The translations under genes and the position numbers were made by a program. Below are positions 48,770 through 58,915 of a stretch of DNA of 64,000 nt, piece by piece. A model generated the notes under the pieces. The model searched no databases, had not been told where the DNA came from, and worked only from the letters and a program-made list of their open reading frames with translations. This DNA is from Biomphalaria glabrata. Its lineage: Eukaryota; Mollusca; Gastropoda; Planorbidae. Each line of letters opens with the position of its first letter. Position 1 is the first letter of the stretch. The DNA is taken from contig NC_074726.1 in NCBI RefSeq assembly GCF_947242115.1, positions 4,172,451 through 4,236,450 on the forward strand, written 5' to 3'.

Positions 48770-49120
48770 CTGTATGGCGATCTAATAGAAGGCAGGAGAG
48801 CCGCTGGTCGCCCACTTTTACGTTATACGGATGTATGCAAACACTACATGAAGCTCTTCAAAATCGACACTAGCAGCTGGTAAGAGGTAGCACTGGATAG
48901 ATCCACATGGAGAAAGAGCATAAAGGAAGGGTCACGGATTGCAGATGTCATACACAACAGAAGCAAAAGGAAGGGTGAAAATGCAACGGCGCCTGGTGAT
49001 CACATATGCCCAACCTGCGACCGCAGCTGTGTATCAAGGATTGGCCTCTTTAGTCACACAAGAAGTTGCAAAGGGAAAAGATCGTCTCTCGAGACGTAAA
49101 ATGCCACATAATCTCTTTTC
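48770..49120 (+). mobile_element. LINE 3' end with CPTCDRSC finger
   Basis: LYGDLIEGRRAAGRPLLRYT, DVCKHYMKLFKIDTSSW, a stop, EVALDRSTWRKSIKEGSRIA, then CPTCDRSCVSRIGLFSHTRS C. Same family as 42660. Confidence 0.8.
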
Positions 49121-49191
49121 AAATAGTTAATCTTTGAAGGTGCACAATTATTCATTTTTAATCATGTAAGGGTTGTCCCAATACGCGCGAT

Positions 49192-49501
49192 TATGGTGCG
49201 CACTAGAGGCTCTGCTCAACACTGAGGTTGGATTGATTGTTAAGATGCGAAGAGCCAAAGGGCTCATAGTATGGTGCGCACTAGAGCTCTGCTCAACACT
49301 GAGGTTGGATTGATTGTTAAGATGCGAAGCGCCAAAGGGCTCATAGTATAGTGCGCACTAGAGCTCTGCTCAACACTGAGGTTGGATGGATTGTTAAGAT
49401 GCAAAGCGACAAAGGGCTCATAGTATGGTGCGCCCTAGAGCTCTGCTCAACACTGAGGTTGGATGGATTGTTAAGATGCGAAGCGTCAAGGGGCTCATAG
49501 T
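49192..49501. repeat. Tandem repeat, 4 units of 77-78 bp
   Basis: Units start at 49192, 49270, 49347 and 49424: TATGGTGCGCACTAGAG, CTCTGCTCAACACTGAGG, GATTGTTAAGATGCGAAG, AAAGGGCTCATAG. Units differ at only a few sites, so the array is young. Confidence 0.9.
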
Positions 49502-49550
49502 ACACAGGGAGAGGTAACTCTTAGAAGCGTTGCTTAGTTGCAATCTAGAT

Positions 49551-49751
49551 CAGTGGTTCTCAACCTTTTAAGTTCAGCGACCCCTTTTAACAATCTCCCA
49601 CTCTGCCGCAACCCCCACCCACACACACACATACATACAGCAATAGAAGAGTAGACAATGACAATCCATATTTTCGGTGGTCTTTGGCGACCCCTGGCAT
49701 ATGGTCAATCGACCCCCAAGGGGGTCGCGACCCACATGTTGATAACCCCTG
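49551..49751 (-). mobile_element. SPIN-like hAT element, copy 2
   Basis: CAGTGGTTCTCAACCTTTTA at the left, CATGTTGATAACCCCTG at the right. Flanks ATCTAGAT (49543-49550) and CTCTAGAT (49752-49759) form an 8-bp duplication with one change, fitting nnnTAnnn. Confidence 0.8.
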
Positions 49752-50044
49752 CTCTAGATGTATCCCATGTCTTGCTCGAAGGATCACGTATTATTGGCAA
49801 CACAAAATGATCTATGTTTCCTTTTATATATTAGCATTATTGATTGCTTTGAATGGTATAGTATGTATTTAACTTAATTCAGGTTTTTTATTATTTCTAT
49901 AGCATAATAGTGTTAAAGCATTGTGGTGTCAAAATAAGTCACTTATAATAGGATTGAATTATAGAAGAAGAAAAACATACAAAAATACTTATTAAAAAAA
50001 ACGTAATTGCAATTGTATTTATCAGTAGCTATTTCATACTTTTA

Positions 50045-50520
50045 GCTTTCTTAATACGCTATGATCTGATCACTTACCTGGACCAGTTAGGAAAATGGTG
50101 GGTTGGTGGGTAAGATAAAAAGGGATATCTGGGTACATTTAAAAGTACTTTTTTTTAAAAAAAAAAAAAAAAAAAGCTTTCACACAAAAAAGGCGACCAC
50201 GACCTGGATTAGAACTTGTGGATTTCGCCTCCTTGGGCCGACGTGCTCACCACTCTATGAGTTATTTATGACTACAGAATATTGTATAGTTAGTGGCGAC
50301 CTATAAGGGGGACTAATTTATCTTATAAAACCACCTCAGTAAAGTATCATTTCTTTCCCTTGTTGGAGATACCATACAAAATATAGTTAGTTAACTAATT
50401 TCCAAATTACTTTTATTGATTCTTGTGTTGTCAGATAAAAGAAATAAGTGTGCAAAATGTAACCCTTATCCAAGATTGGGTGTACAAACATTTAACGAGA
50501 CAGACTGAGTTGATATATCA
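50045..50520 (+). repeat. Repeat family C
   Basis: AGCTTTCTTAATACGCTATG, then GGACCAGTTAGGAAAATGG, an A-run with foreign sequence near 50150-50290, ACCACCTCAGTAAAGTATCA, GATTCTTGTGTTGTCAGATA and ACGAGACAGACTGAGTTGAT. Confidence 0.65.
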
Positions 50521-50529
50521 TCATCATCA

Positions 50530-50860
50530 TCACCCCTTTGAGTTCCTCATGGAACATAGGGCCTCGACAAAAACACGCCACTCTCCACGGTCTCTTGCTA
50601 GTTTTTTTTATGGTTTCCCAGCTCTTGCTGGTCTTCTCTGCTTCTTCAAGTACACTGCGTCGCCGTGTTCTTTTTGGTCTTCCTCTGCTTGCTTCTTGTT
50701 CTCTGGGGGTTCCACTCTAAGGCCTGCCTAGCGCTGTTGCTGGTATCTTTTCTAAGGGTGTGACCAATCCATCTCCACTTCCTCTCTAAGATCTGCACTT
50801 CTATATTTGTCTGTCCACTCATCTCCCACAGTTTGGTGCTTTCTACTTCTACTACTGGTA
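50530..50860 (-). mobile_element. LINE 3' end, uninterrupted sister of 38390
   Basis: Minus reading ILERKWRWIGHTLRKDTSNS, ARQALEWNPQRTRSKQRKTK then an ORF2 end. It shows CACTCTCCACGGTCTCTTG where copy 38390 has the hAT insertion. Confidence 0.75.
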
Positions 50861-51078
50861 TGACAAAGTAGAGTTGATATAAGCTTTGTAAAAATGTATT
50901 TGTTCAATGGAAGAGGAATAGCTCTAAAAAAGAAATCTCTTCAATGGCAATGTGAGCCAAAGATCTCTGTCATTGTTTTGATAGCACCATGTATAGAACA
51001 TGTTCTGGCATGGGCGAACTAAGTGAAAGTACATAAAGAGAAAAAACAAACAAATCAGAAATAAAACAAGAAAAACAT

Positions 51079-51159
51079 TTTACTCTTTCTCTCCTAACAG
51101 ACGATACCAACGTTGATTCCACCAGAATGTGGTAAATAATTACGGAGAGAAAGAGTTAA
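51079..51159. mobile_element. MITE D
   Basis: TTTACTCTTTCTCTCC at the left and GGAGAGAAAGAGTTAA at the right, with the same 50-bp core as 21826. Confidence 0.75.
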
Positions 51160-51251
51160 AAAAGCACTTTAAAAAAAAAGCTTATACTAAGTGTAATATT
51201 GTCAATTAGTTTACAATCAGTCCTATAGTTTTACATAGGATTGTCCTAGAC

Positions 51252-51456
51252 CAGGTGTTCTCAACCTGTGGGTCGCGACCCCCTTGGGGGTCGATTGACG
51301 ATTTGCCAGGGGTCGCCAATGACCATCGAAAAAAATGGATTGTTTTTGTCTATTCTTCGATTGTGGGTATGTGAGCAAAAAAGGGGGGGGGGGGGTCGCG
51401 GCAGAGTGGGGCATTGTAAAAAGGGGTCGCCGAGCTTAAAAGGTTGAGAACCGCTG
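51252..51456 (+). mobile_element. SPIN-like hAT element, copy 3, perfect target duplication
   Basis: CAGGTGTTCTCAACCTGTGG ... GGTTGAGAACCGCTG. Flanks TCCTAGAC at 51244-51251 and 51457-51464 are identical, 8 bp, with central TA. Interior GGGTCGCGACCCCCTTGGGG and CAGGGGTCGCCAATGACCAT. Confidence 0.85.
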
Positions 51457-51509
51457 TCCTAGACAATCTGTGAGGTAGAAATAATTTTAACCATGGTTTT
51501 TGTTTAGCT

Positions 51510-51920
51510 TTTAGCTTTCTCAAAGCGCTATGGTGTTATCAGTTATCTGGGTCTGTTGCGAAAGGGAAAGAAAAGATTGGGGTATATTTCTGAACGGTGA
51601 CATGATCGATTCTTTAAAAAATGGAGTTTACAAAATGTACACTCAGAGCTCAAGATTCCTCAAGGGAACTAATTTAACTTATACCACCACATCTGTCAAG
51701 TACGATTTCTTTCCCTTGTTCAAGATAAAAAAAAATAATTACCAATACTTAATTAACTAACTGGTTAAATTATTTTTTTTGTCATTCTTGTGTTGTCAGG
51801 AGAAAAAAAATAGTTGTGCAAAATTTCAGCTCGATCCGAGATTGGGTGTGGGAGAAACAACATGTACAAACCTTTTACCAGACAGACAGACAGACAGAGT
51901 GAGTTGGTGTAAGCTTTGTA
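51510..51920 (+). repeat. Repeat family C, fullest copy
   Basis: Runs from TTTAGCTTTCTCAAAGCGCT to CAGACAGACAGACAGAGTGA and TAAGCTTTGTAA. Confidence 0.75.
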
Positions 51921-52194
51921 ATAACATTGACCCTTATAGATTTGTGTGAGAGTGTTTTGTGTCTGAAAGAAAACAATATAAAATTTATGACCTCCATTTT
52001 TTTTATATATTTTTTTCTTTTTAAAACTAGATCAAGATCTAGACTCTAGATTTATAAACAGAGAAGTAGACAAGAATCTGATCTAAATATCTAGGTTTCA
52101 GTGTAGTCTTTTGTAGCTTTTATATAGTAGATTAGCAGTACACACCGGCTACTCCCGTTGAATTGTTTCTAGGCTTTATGCTGTTTATTATGGC

Positions 52195-52335
52195 CGGACA
52201 ATGATTATGCTTGCCTTGGATGTGGCAAAATATGTAGGTCACAGCTGGGGCTGCGCAGCCACGGGAAATACTGCACTCCTCACTAATCTTCGGACTCGAA
52301 GACAAGCCTTATTATGGCCGGAACACCCGCTTCAT
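52195..52335 (+). mobile_element. LINE C-terminus with CLGCGKIC finger
   Basis: Frame NDYACLGCGKICRSQLGLRS HGKYCTPH then stop, followed by the shared tail CTTCGGACTCGAAGACAAGC. Best copy of the finger in the window: C-x2-C-x12-H-x4-C. Confidence 0.8.
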
Positions 52336-52790
52336 TTTTTTTTATAAATTATAATAAACGGGCCAGAATGTAACGTTAAACCTAGCACAGTTTTTTGGCC
52401 CCTGAATTAGTGTGTCTGTTACAAAGACATTTTCGACCCGCTCTCTCTTTCCTTCACTATCTCTCTCTCTTTTTCGCTCTCTGGATGCTCCCTCCCCCCC
52501 CCCCCCGCCCCCATTTTCAATACCAGCGTATCGTAATTTCCCAGCATAATAAGACTGCTGACTTGCTTTGGTTTGACCCGCTTCATAATGCCCCCGACAC
52601 ATACACGCTCTCATATCATGGACCCGTTAATTTTAGTAACACTTATAGATATCCATTCCTTAACACCCCCCCCCCCCCCCAGGTCAACAACAAAGAAGAC
52701 ATATCCCATTCTCCTGTCTTCATTTATAGTTGTAGTTTGTCCTCTGTAAATTAAAAACAAAATCAATTTTGGTTTTATAAAGCGTTTACT

Positions 52791-53335
52791 TGACCCCTTT
52801 TGAATGTAGTAATATGACAATAGATCTAGGTTTAACTTTTCAATGCAGTTAGGATATAGTTGTTCTTGAAAGTGTTAAAAGTACCATTCCTTGTCCTCTT
52901 TCTCTGGCAAAGTTAGCAATCCTAACCTCAGATTTAATTTTCCGGGAAAATCCAAGATACTTGGCATTAAGACCGTACATTTTTAGCGACCTCCGTAAGG
53001 GGAAATGCCGCTTTTAGTTTTGTGCAAAATGTCCGTCTGTCCGTCTGTCACACTCAGATCTCAAAAACTAGAAGAGAAATAAAAAATATTAGGCCTTTTT
53101 CACCATGCGGCTTTCTTCTAAAAGTAAACCGTGTTTTTGACCCCCTTTCGAATGTAGTAATATGACAATAGATCTAGGTTTAACTTTTCAATGCTATTAA
53201 GATTTCATTGTTTTGAAAGTGTTACACAGTTACCATTCCTTGCCCTCGTTCTCTTTCAACGTTAGCAGTCCTAACCTTAGATTTAATTTTCCGGGAAAAA
53301 TCTAAGATACCTGGCCTTAAGAACGTACATTTGTA
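52791..53335. repeat. Direct duplication of about 200 bp
   Basis: 52791-52984 and 53138-53335 share TGACCCC, GAATGTAGTAATATGACAAT, AGATCTAGGTTTAACTTTTC, CCATTCCTTG, TTTAATTTTCCGGGAAAA and TTAAG-CCGTACAT. Offset about 347 bp, about 85-90% alike by eye. Confidence 0.8.
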
Positions 53336-53447
53336 TCTTTTTTGTGTGTCCATCTTGCTAGCCCTGACACACTAGCAGACGCCCTCTCTCGTTTATCATT
53401 TTGCATCGTTTAGTATTTGATAATAGGGTGCATGTAGAACGGCCCTT

Positions 53448-53825
53448 TTTGTTCTAGACACTTTAGAATATCTCTTTTCAGTCATTTCATTAGAACAATA
53501 GGATGACAAGGTAAGTCTAGTTTTACCTTTCAAATTACTGAAAAGTGCGAAACTAATTTGAACGACTCTTTTGGTTCTAGACACTTTAGAATATCTCTTT
53601 TCAGCCATTTCAGGCATTTCATTAGAACAATAGGATGACAAGGTAAGTCTAGTTTTACCTTTCAAATAACTGAAAAGTGCGAAACTAATTTGAACGACTC
53701 TTTTGGTTCTAGACACTTTAGAATATCTCTTTTCAGCCATTTCAGGCATTTCATTAGAACAATAGGATGACAAGGTAAGTCTAGTTTTACCTTTCAAATA
53801 ACTGAATAGTGCGAAACTAATTTGA
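53448..53825 (-). repeat. Tandem repeat, 3 units of 123-132 bp, open in one frame
   Basis: Units start near 53451, 53574 and 53706 (GTTCTAGACACTTTAGAATA). The 9-bp difference (CAGGCATTT) keeps the frame, so the minus strand stays open for 133 codons with repeats of KGKTRLTLSSYCSNEM. Confidence 0.8.
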
Positions 53826-54494
53826 AACGAATTTTCTAAGTAGTCACATTTTATAGCCTTTAATTACTTAGTAAAATTTTTTTAGAAAAAAATATTTTGA
53901 AATTATTTTCAATTTGCAAAACATTTTTTTTTAATGTAAAAAAAAAAACAAAAAAAAAACAAAGCTTATCTAAATGAAAGAACTTAATAGTCTATAATAA
54001 ATGACAACTTATTGATTAGCTAATTAGTTAATTTATTTTTTCGATTGATTAATTGTCATGAACTAGGAAGAATTATGCAAAATTCAACTTGATAAGAGGA
54101 TGGTAAGTGGAAGGAAGAATGTTTATAAAACGTAATAGGGAGAATAACTCTATACACACAGCCACATATCTTAATAAGCAGCATTTCTTTCCCTTACTTG
54201 ATACTTTACAAGGTATATCATTTGGATTTTAAATACAAATACAATATATGAAACTTTTTATAACATTTTTTTTTCTTTTTTGAGTTGAAATTAAGCTTTT
54301 AAGAAAAGTTTTAAAGCTAAATATGCTCTTTATTTTTTACATCTAAAATACTTTTAGTAGTTTATCTCGTAAAATTTGCTCTCGAAAAATCGCACTGATG
54401 TTCTCTTATGCTATATTTCCTTTTCTGTATTGGATAATTAGTAAAGGAAGTTCTCTGTATAGACCTTGTGATCCACAGAGCAAAATACTTGACC

Positions 54495-54720
54495 GCTAGG
54501 GGGTGTGGTGATTGAGTGGTTATGCACCTGGCTTCTAAACCTAGGGTCCTTAAGTTCGAATCTTGGTGAAGACTGGGATTTTGGATTTTTGGATTTTTCA
54601 GTGCGCGTCTGATTCCACCCAACTATAATGGGTACCTGACTTTATTTGGGGGGAAATAAAGGCGGTTGGTCGTTGTGCTGGCCACATGACACCCTGCTCG
54701 ATTATCATCATCATTATACA
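54495..54720 (+). repeat. SINE B
   Basis: GGGGTGTGGTGATTGAGTGG, GGTCCTTAAGTTCGAATCTT, GGTGAAGACTGGGATTTTGG, TATAATGGGTACC, GTTGTGCTGGCCACATGACA. Confidence 0.75.
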
Positions 54721-54915
54721 CTACTATGCAAAATAATGAATTACCAGTAATTAATTGTCTTATTGGTTAATTTTTGTTTTATTGATTCATGTCTTGTCTA
54801 TGTCAATGAATAATTGTGCGAATTTTTAGCTTGATCCGAGAATGGGCGTGGAAGAAATAACATGTACAAACTTTTACCAGACAAACTAGAGTTGATATAA
54901 GCTTTGTAACTAAAA
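54720..54915 (+). repeat. Repeat family C, 3' part
   Basis: GATTCATGTCTTGTCTATGT, GCTTGATCCGAGAATGGGCG, AATAACATGTACAAAC and TTGATATAAGCTTTGTAAC. Confidence 0.6.
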
Positions 54916-54949
54916 TATAATGTACTAGTTAGACATAGTTTAGTGCTAA

Positions 54950-55150
54950 GCTTGGAAGCCCCGTGGATGAGTGATTCAGCGCTTGGCTTTCGAACATGGG
55001 GTCCCTGGTTCGAAGACTGAGATTCGGAATTTCGGAATTTATAGTCTGTTGGTCGTTATTCTGGCCAATATGACAACTTGCTCGTTATCCGTTGACCAAA
55101 GAAACAGATGACTACCTTAACTTCATCTGCCCCGTATAAGGGGAACTTAA
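54950..55150 (+). repeat. SINE B
   Basis: CCCCGTGGATGAGTGATTCA, GCGCTTGGCTTTCGAACATG, GGTTCGAAGACTGAG, TTGGTCGTTATTCTGGCCAA and CCCGTATAAGGGGAAC. Confidence 0.7.
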
Positions 55151-55234
55151 CTGATGCTAAGCCATGCTATTTAATTGTTTTATATTAAAATATGCTTACA
55201 CTGGTAGAAAATGTAATGAAAGTAAAATGTTTTG

Positions 55235-55402
55235 TTTTACATGTTTCGGATGTTCCTTCAGAGTTGAAGATAGTTTACTTCCTAGTCCAAACCTCCCGCA
55301 GGAAAACGGGGGATGGGAGCGGGCAGGATTTGAACCCTCGACCATCGATAAATCCGAACGACAGTCCAGCCCGCAAACCGCACGACCAGGCAGCCATCCT
55401 CC
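55235..55402 (-). repeat. SINE A, near-full copy
   Basis: Inverse of GGATGGCTGCCTGGTCGTGC, GGTTTGCGGGCTGGACTGTC, GAGGGTTCAAATCCTGCCCG and CCTGCGGGAGGTTTGGACTA, ending ACATCCGAAACATGT. Confidence 0.8.
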
Positions 55403-56063
55403 TGTAGACCAGACCAGAAACCCCAAAAATCATGATATTCATAACAAAAGAAAGATCATTAAGCTTTAAAAAAACGAGAAAAATAATTAAGTAGCTAATT
55501 ATGTGTATAAAACTTAATTCTAACTTACGAATTTGAAAGCATAACCAAATATAGTCCGAACGACACAAAGCACTCTTATTGTACGAAATGCTACGACAGA
55601 TTTCTATAAGCAGAATAAGTGATTCTCTTATCTTAGTGCAGCTAGAACGTACTGGTTAAATCAACCAGGAAAATCATCAATGACTTGTTATTGATACAGT
55701 CTGTAAATATAATAATAATAATAATAAGGCTTGTCTTTGAGTCCGAAGATAAATGATTTCTGTGCCACTGAGGCCTGCATCTAGTTTAAAGAGTGGTATT
55801 GGTCTGCGTGAGCCGATTATCACTTGAAAAATACTTTGCTGGAGGCAATACTGTATCTTATATAACTAGCCCACAAATAGTATACAACACTAGATTAAAA
55901 CATGTCTGTTGATGTACGCTGACGGAAATTAAGATAGGAATATAAAAATTCAAAATTGAAATACGCCACAAATAAGCAACGAATGAATAAAATGAAATAC
56001 TGAATGAACATTTTTTTGTTTATTTATAGAGTCTGACTGATCTAAAGATCCATAATCGCAGAC

Positions 56064-56834
56064 ATGGCAACGATGAAGCGACTACTTTTAGTTGGCAGGG
56101 GAGGTAATGGCCTAACATCATGTGCAAAGTCAATTAACGATGTACAAACTGACTACACTCCCTTTCGAACGTGGGCAATAGAATGTCCCGGAGTAGGGGA
56201 CACAGGAGATGACCGCAGAGAGAGCATCGAATGTACCCGATATAAACTAAAGGAGATACTTAAGGAGTACAACAAAGATGGAGGTTTCAACGCCATAGCA
56301 CTTGTCTTGAAATATGGCACAAGATTCACCAAGCAGGAAAAGGACGCCGTAGAAGAAGTGAAACTGATGTTTGGGGCAAACGTGTTTCAGAAGCACGGGA
56401 TAATAATCATGAGCTACGGAGATCTATTTGGGCGGATCGATGAGACAGACGGGCCTACTTTTATGGATTGGGTAACGGAGCAGAGAGGCGACGTGGAGAA
56501 GCTGTTTAAAGAAGTCAGACGTAAAGTATATTTACTAGACAATAAAACAAATGACATGGAAATTAAAAGATGCCAATACAATAACCTGATCGAGTGTTTC
56601 GGATATTTATCTGAACCGTACACATTACAAGATTTTGAAAATGCTAGACGGGAAAACCTAAGCGCTGATACGTCTTATAATGATTCACATTTTCCCCAGG
56701 GAGGACGCTCACGTTATCAGTTAACACATTTTGTTAAAGACAACCCTAAAAATGTATTGGTTTTGATTTCGTTTTTAGTTTTCGCTGTACTTGTCTTCTT
56801 TTTCTTTATCTTGTCCATTTCTAAAACATGTTAA
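56064..56834 (+). CDS. AIG1/GIMAP-like GTPase 3, tail-anchored
   Basis: 256 aa in one exon, starting MATMKRLLLVG. A second in-frame ATG three codons on matches the starts of copies 2 and 4. An acceptor (TTTGTTTATTTATAG) lies about 35 nt upstream, so the 5' leader is spliced. P-loop region GRGGNGLTSC has Leu17 in place of Lys and Thr18 for Ser. G3 reads ECPGVGDTGDD. The conserved box is LKYGTRFTKQEKDAVEEV, G4-like SYGDLF, G5-like LLDNKT. The C-terminal about 231-252 is a strongly hydrophobic helix with only a few residues after it, which suggests tail anchoring. Expected family role: GTPase-like immune protein on endomembranes; hydrolysis ability is doubtful given the P-loop. Confidence 0.9.
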   Translation: MATMKRLLLVGRGGNGLTSCAKSINDVQTDYTPFRTWAIECPGVGDTGDDRRESIECTRYKLKEILKEYNKDGGFNAIALVLKYGTRFTKQEKDAVEEVKLMFGANVFQKHGIIIMSYGDLFGRIDETDGPTFMDWVTEQRGDVEKLFKEVRRKVYLLDNKTNDMEIKRCQYNNLIECFGYLSEPYTLQDFENARRENLSADTSYNDSHFPQGGRSRYQLTHFVKDNPKNVLVLISFLVFAVLVFFFFILSISKTC

Positions 56835-57297
56835 TGACGAAATCAAGGGTTAATTAATCCAATTTCTAATTGAGCTATTTAATAACAAGACATCCACTTC
56901 AGTATATCAGTAATTGAACGTTATAGTCTGTTTAAAAAAATGTCTTTGGATTGGTTTATAGATAAAATACAAATAATATTTTTTTTACAAAGATTATACC
57001 AACTTTCTCCGTGTTGCTGTCTGTTTTATACAAATTTTGTTCACCTTATTTATTCCACTTCCCATTCTCGGATTAAGCCCTTAGTTAACTCTTCTTTGAA
57101 AGGAAGAATAGAGTACATTTTTTTTTCTTCTTCTGCGATTCATTTGTCTGTTGTAAAGTTTTTCCCTTTTTGTTTTTCAAAAAAAATCTTTGCTTTAATT
57201 ACAAAAGAATGTCATCGCTCCATCGCAAAGTAAAGGTCATTTTCGGGGCTGTATTTAAATTTTGACTATTGATTTCTTCATCCCCAAAAGTAGAGAA

Positions 57298-57715
57298 AAT
57301 AATGGGCACTTGCGCTACAACTGCGCCTAAAAATAGGAGACATAGAGCTGGATTCTCAGACCATAGACCAAGTAGATAATTTTATATACCTAGGGAGTGT
57401 AGTCAGTGTATCAGGTGGAACAGATGAAGACAATAAACGTCGAATAAATTTAGCGCGTCAGACATTTACAGACCTAAAACCTGAAAATCTCTTCACATCT
57501 CTAACAAGACTAAAACAAGAATCTCTAACTCTAATGTCCTACTGTATGGTTCTGAAACACGGAGAACAACTGAAGCAACAGCAGCCAAAAAATTACAGAC
57601 CTTCATCAACAAATGCCTGAGAAGTATCTTACAAAATACACTTGTAAGACAAAACAGAAAACACCAAACTGTTGGAGATGGGTGAACAGAGACTTGCAGG
57701 GGTGCAGATACAAAA
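57298..57715 (+). mobile_element. LINE RT middle part
   Basis: IGDIELDSQTIDQVDNFIYL GSVVSVSGGTDEDNKRRINL ARQTFTDLKP, then in other frames LLYGSETWRTT and KLQTFINKCLRSIL. Typical post-palm region of RTE/Jockey-like ORF2. Confidence 0.8.
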
Positions 57716-57719
57716 AGAG

Positions 57720-57854
57720 CATACCAAATATAACATTTTCTGATAAAAAAAAAAATTTATTGAAGTTTAATCAGAACAGGATATTGAAATGCAAATGAGC
57801 AAAAGGAATAATTCTATCAAAACGAGGAAAATGATTACGGAGAGAAAGAGTTAA
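57720..57854 (-). mobile_element. MITE D long form, partial
   Basis: Inverse of TTAACTCTTTCTCTCCGTAA, then TTTTCCTCGTTTTGATAGAA, matching the left part of 58374-58598. Confidence 0.65.
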
Positions 57855-58373
57855 CAGCAGAGTTGAAGAAAACTGGTCAAGGTGAAATCCGACGCAATTA
57901 TTCATTGTCCCTGACAACACATGACTCAATTCCAAAATAACAATAATGTTAATTTTTAGCGCTTTTTTTTTATTTAAAAAAAGGAAACATATCTTACATT
58001 ATTACGATATTTGCTGTAAATGTGCAACTCTTTCCCTTACATAATATTTTTAAAAGTATTATTTAAATATTTCGCATGTTCATTTAAATGTTATTTGGTA
58101 GCAGATAACAAAAGACTAAATACAATAAATGAAAATAAAAATGAAGATCATGTTTTATTCCTTGTAGAATAACAACAATATTGATGTTCCAAAATATGTA
58201 CATTTCTTGCACCACTGTAAATGTGTGATTTCCAATATGTATCGCTGGTATTTCTTCGACATCTTGTGCCAGGATAATAGTCTTGGAGATGCTTATTGTA
58301 AGGTTTGATGGATGCTTAATCTGTATTGTAGTCAAACTGTAGATTCTTGTCAAATTATGACTATTAACTCTTT

Positions 58374-58598
58374 CTCTCCGTAATTATTTTTCCACGTTTT
58401 GAAGGAATTCTTCATTTGGCTCATTACTATTTCACTACCCTGTTATGATTAAGCTTCAATAGCTTTGTTGTTTGTTTTCTGAAAATGTTGGATTTGGTCT
58501 AGAATTAAAGGGGAATGCATGCCCTTTTATATAACATTAATTTAATTTACTGGGGTCAACTCAACGATGGTATCGTCGATTAGCAGAGAAAGAGTTAA
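58374..58598. mobile_element. MITE D long form
   Basis: TTAACTCTTTCTCTCCGTAA at the left and GCAGAGAAAGAGTTAA at the right, 225 bp. The 80-bp copies keep only its two ends, so they look like internal deletions. Confidence 0.75.
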
Positions 58599-58915
58599 TC
58601 AGCAAGTGTTTGAGTTTCTTGTTCGGGTGTATTACAGTATTTCAGTGCAGTAGACTAACAACACAAACAAACACCAGCGGTTTGTTAACAGGTAGAGAGA
58701 TAAGTCCGAAACACTGATGAACAATGAACACCGTTTAATCTAATAAGAAGAAGGCGTCAGTCAAAGTCTCTGTCAAATAAAACACGTCTTTACCCAAGAG
58801 AATCCTATTGCTAACTTATTTTCTGTCTCTAACCCATAATATCCCAAGCGTCACTAGTCCCGTTCAATATACGTCCTTTATGGTGCGTCACTAACTAATA
58901 ATATAAGCTAAGTGC

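Noticed and set aside
52395-52754. 119-codon open frame as a gene
   Set aside because: Driven by poly-C tracts and simple sequence.
55164-55568. Overlapping frames of 70-100 codons as genes
   Set aside because: All fall on a SINE A copy.
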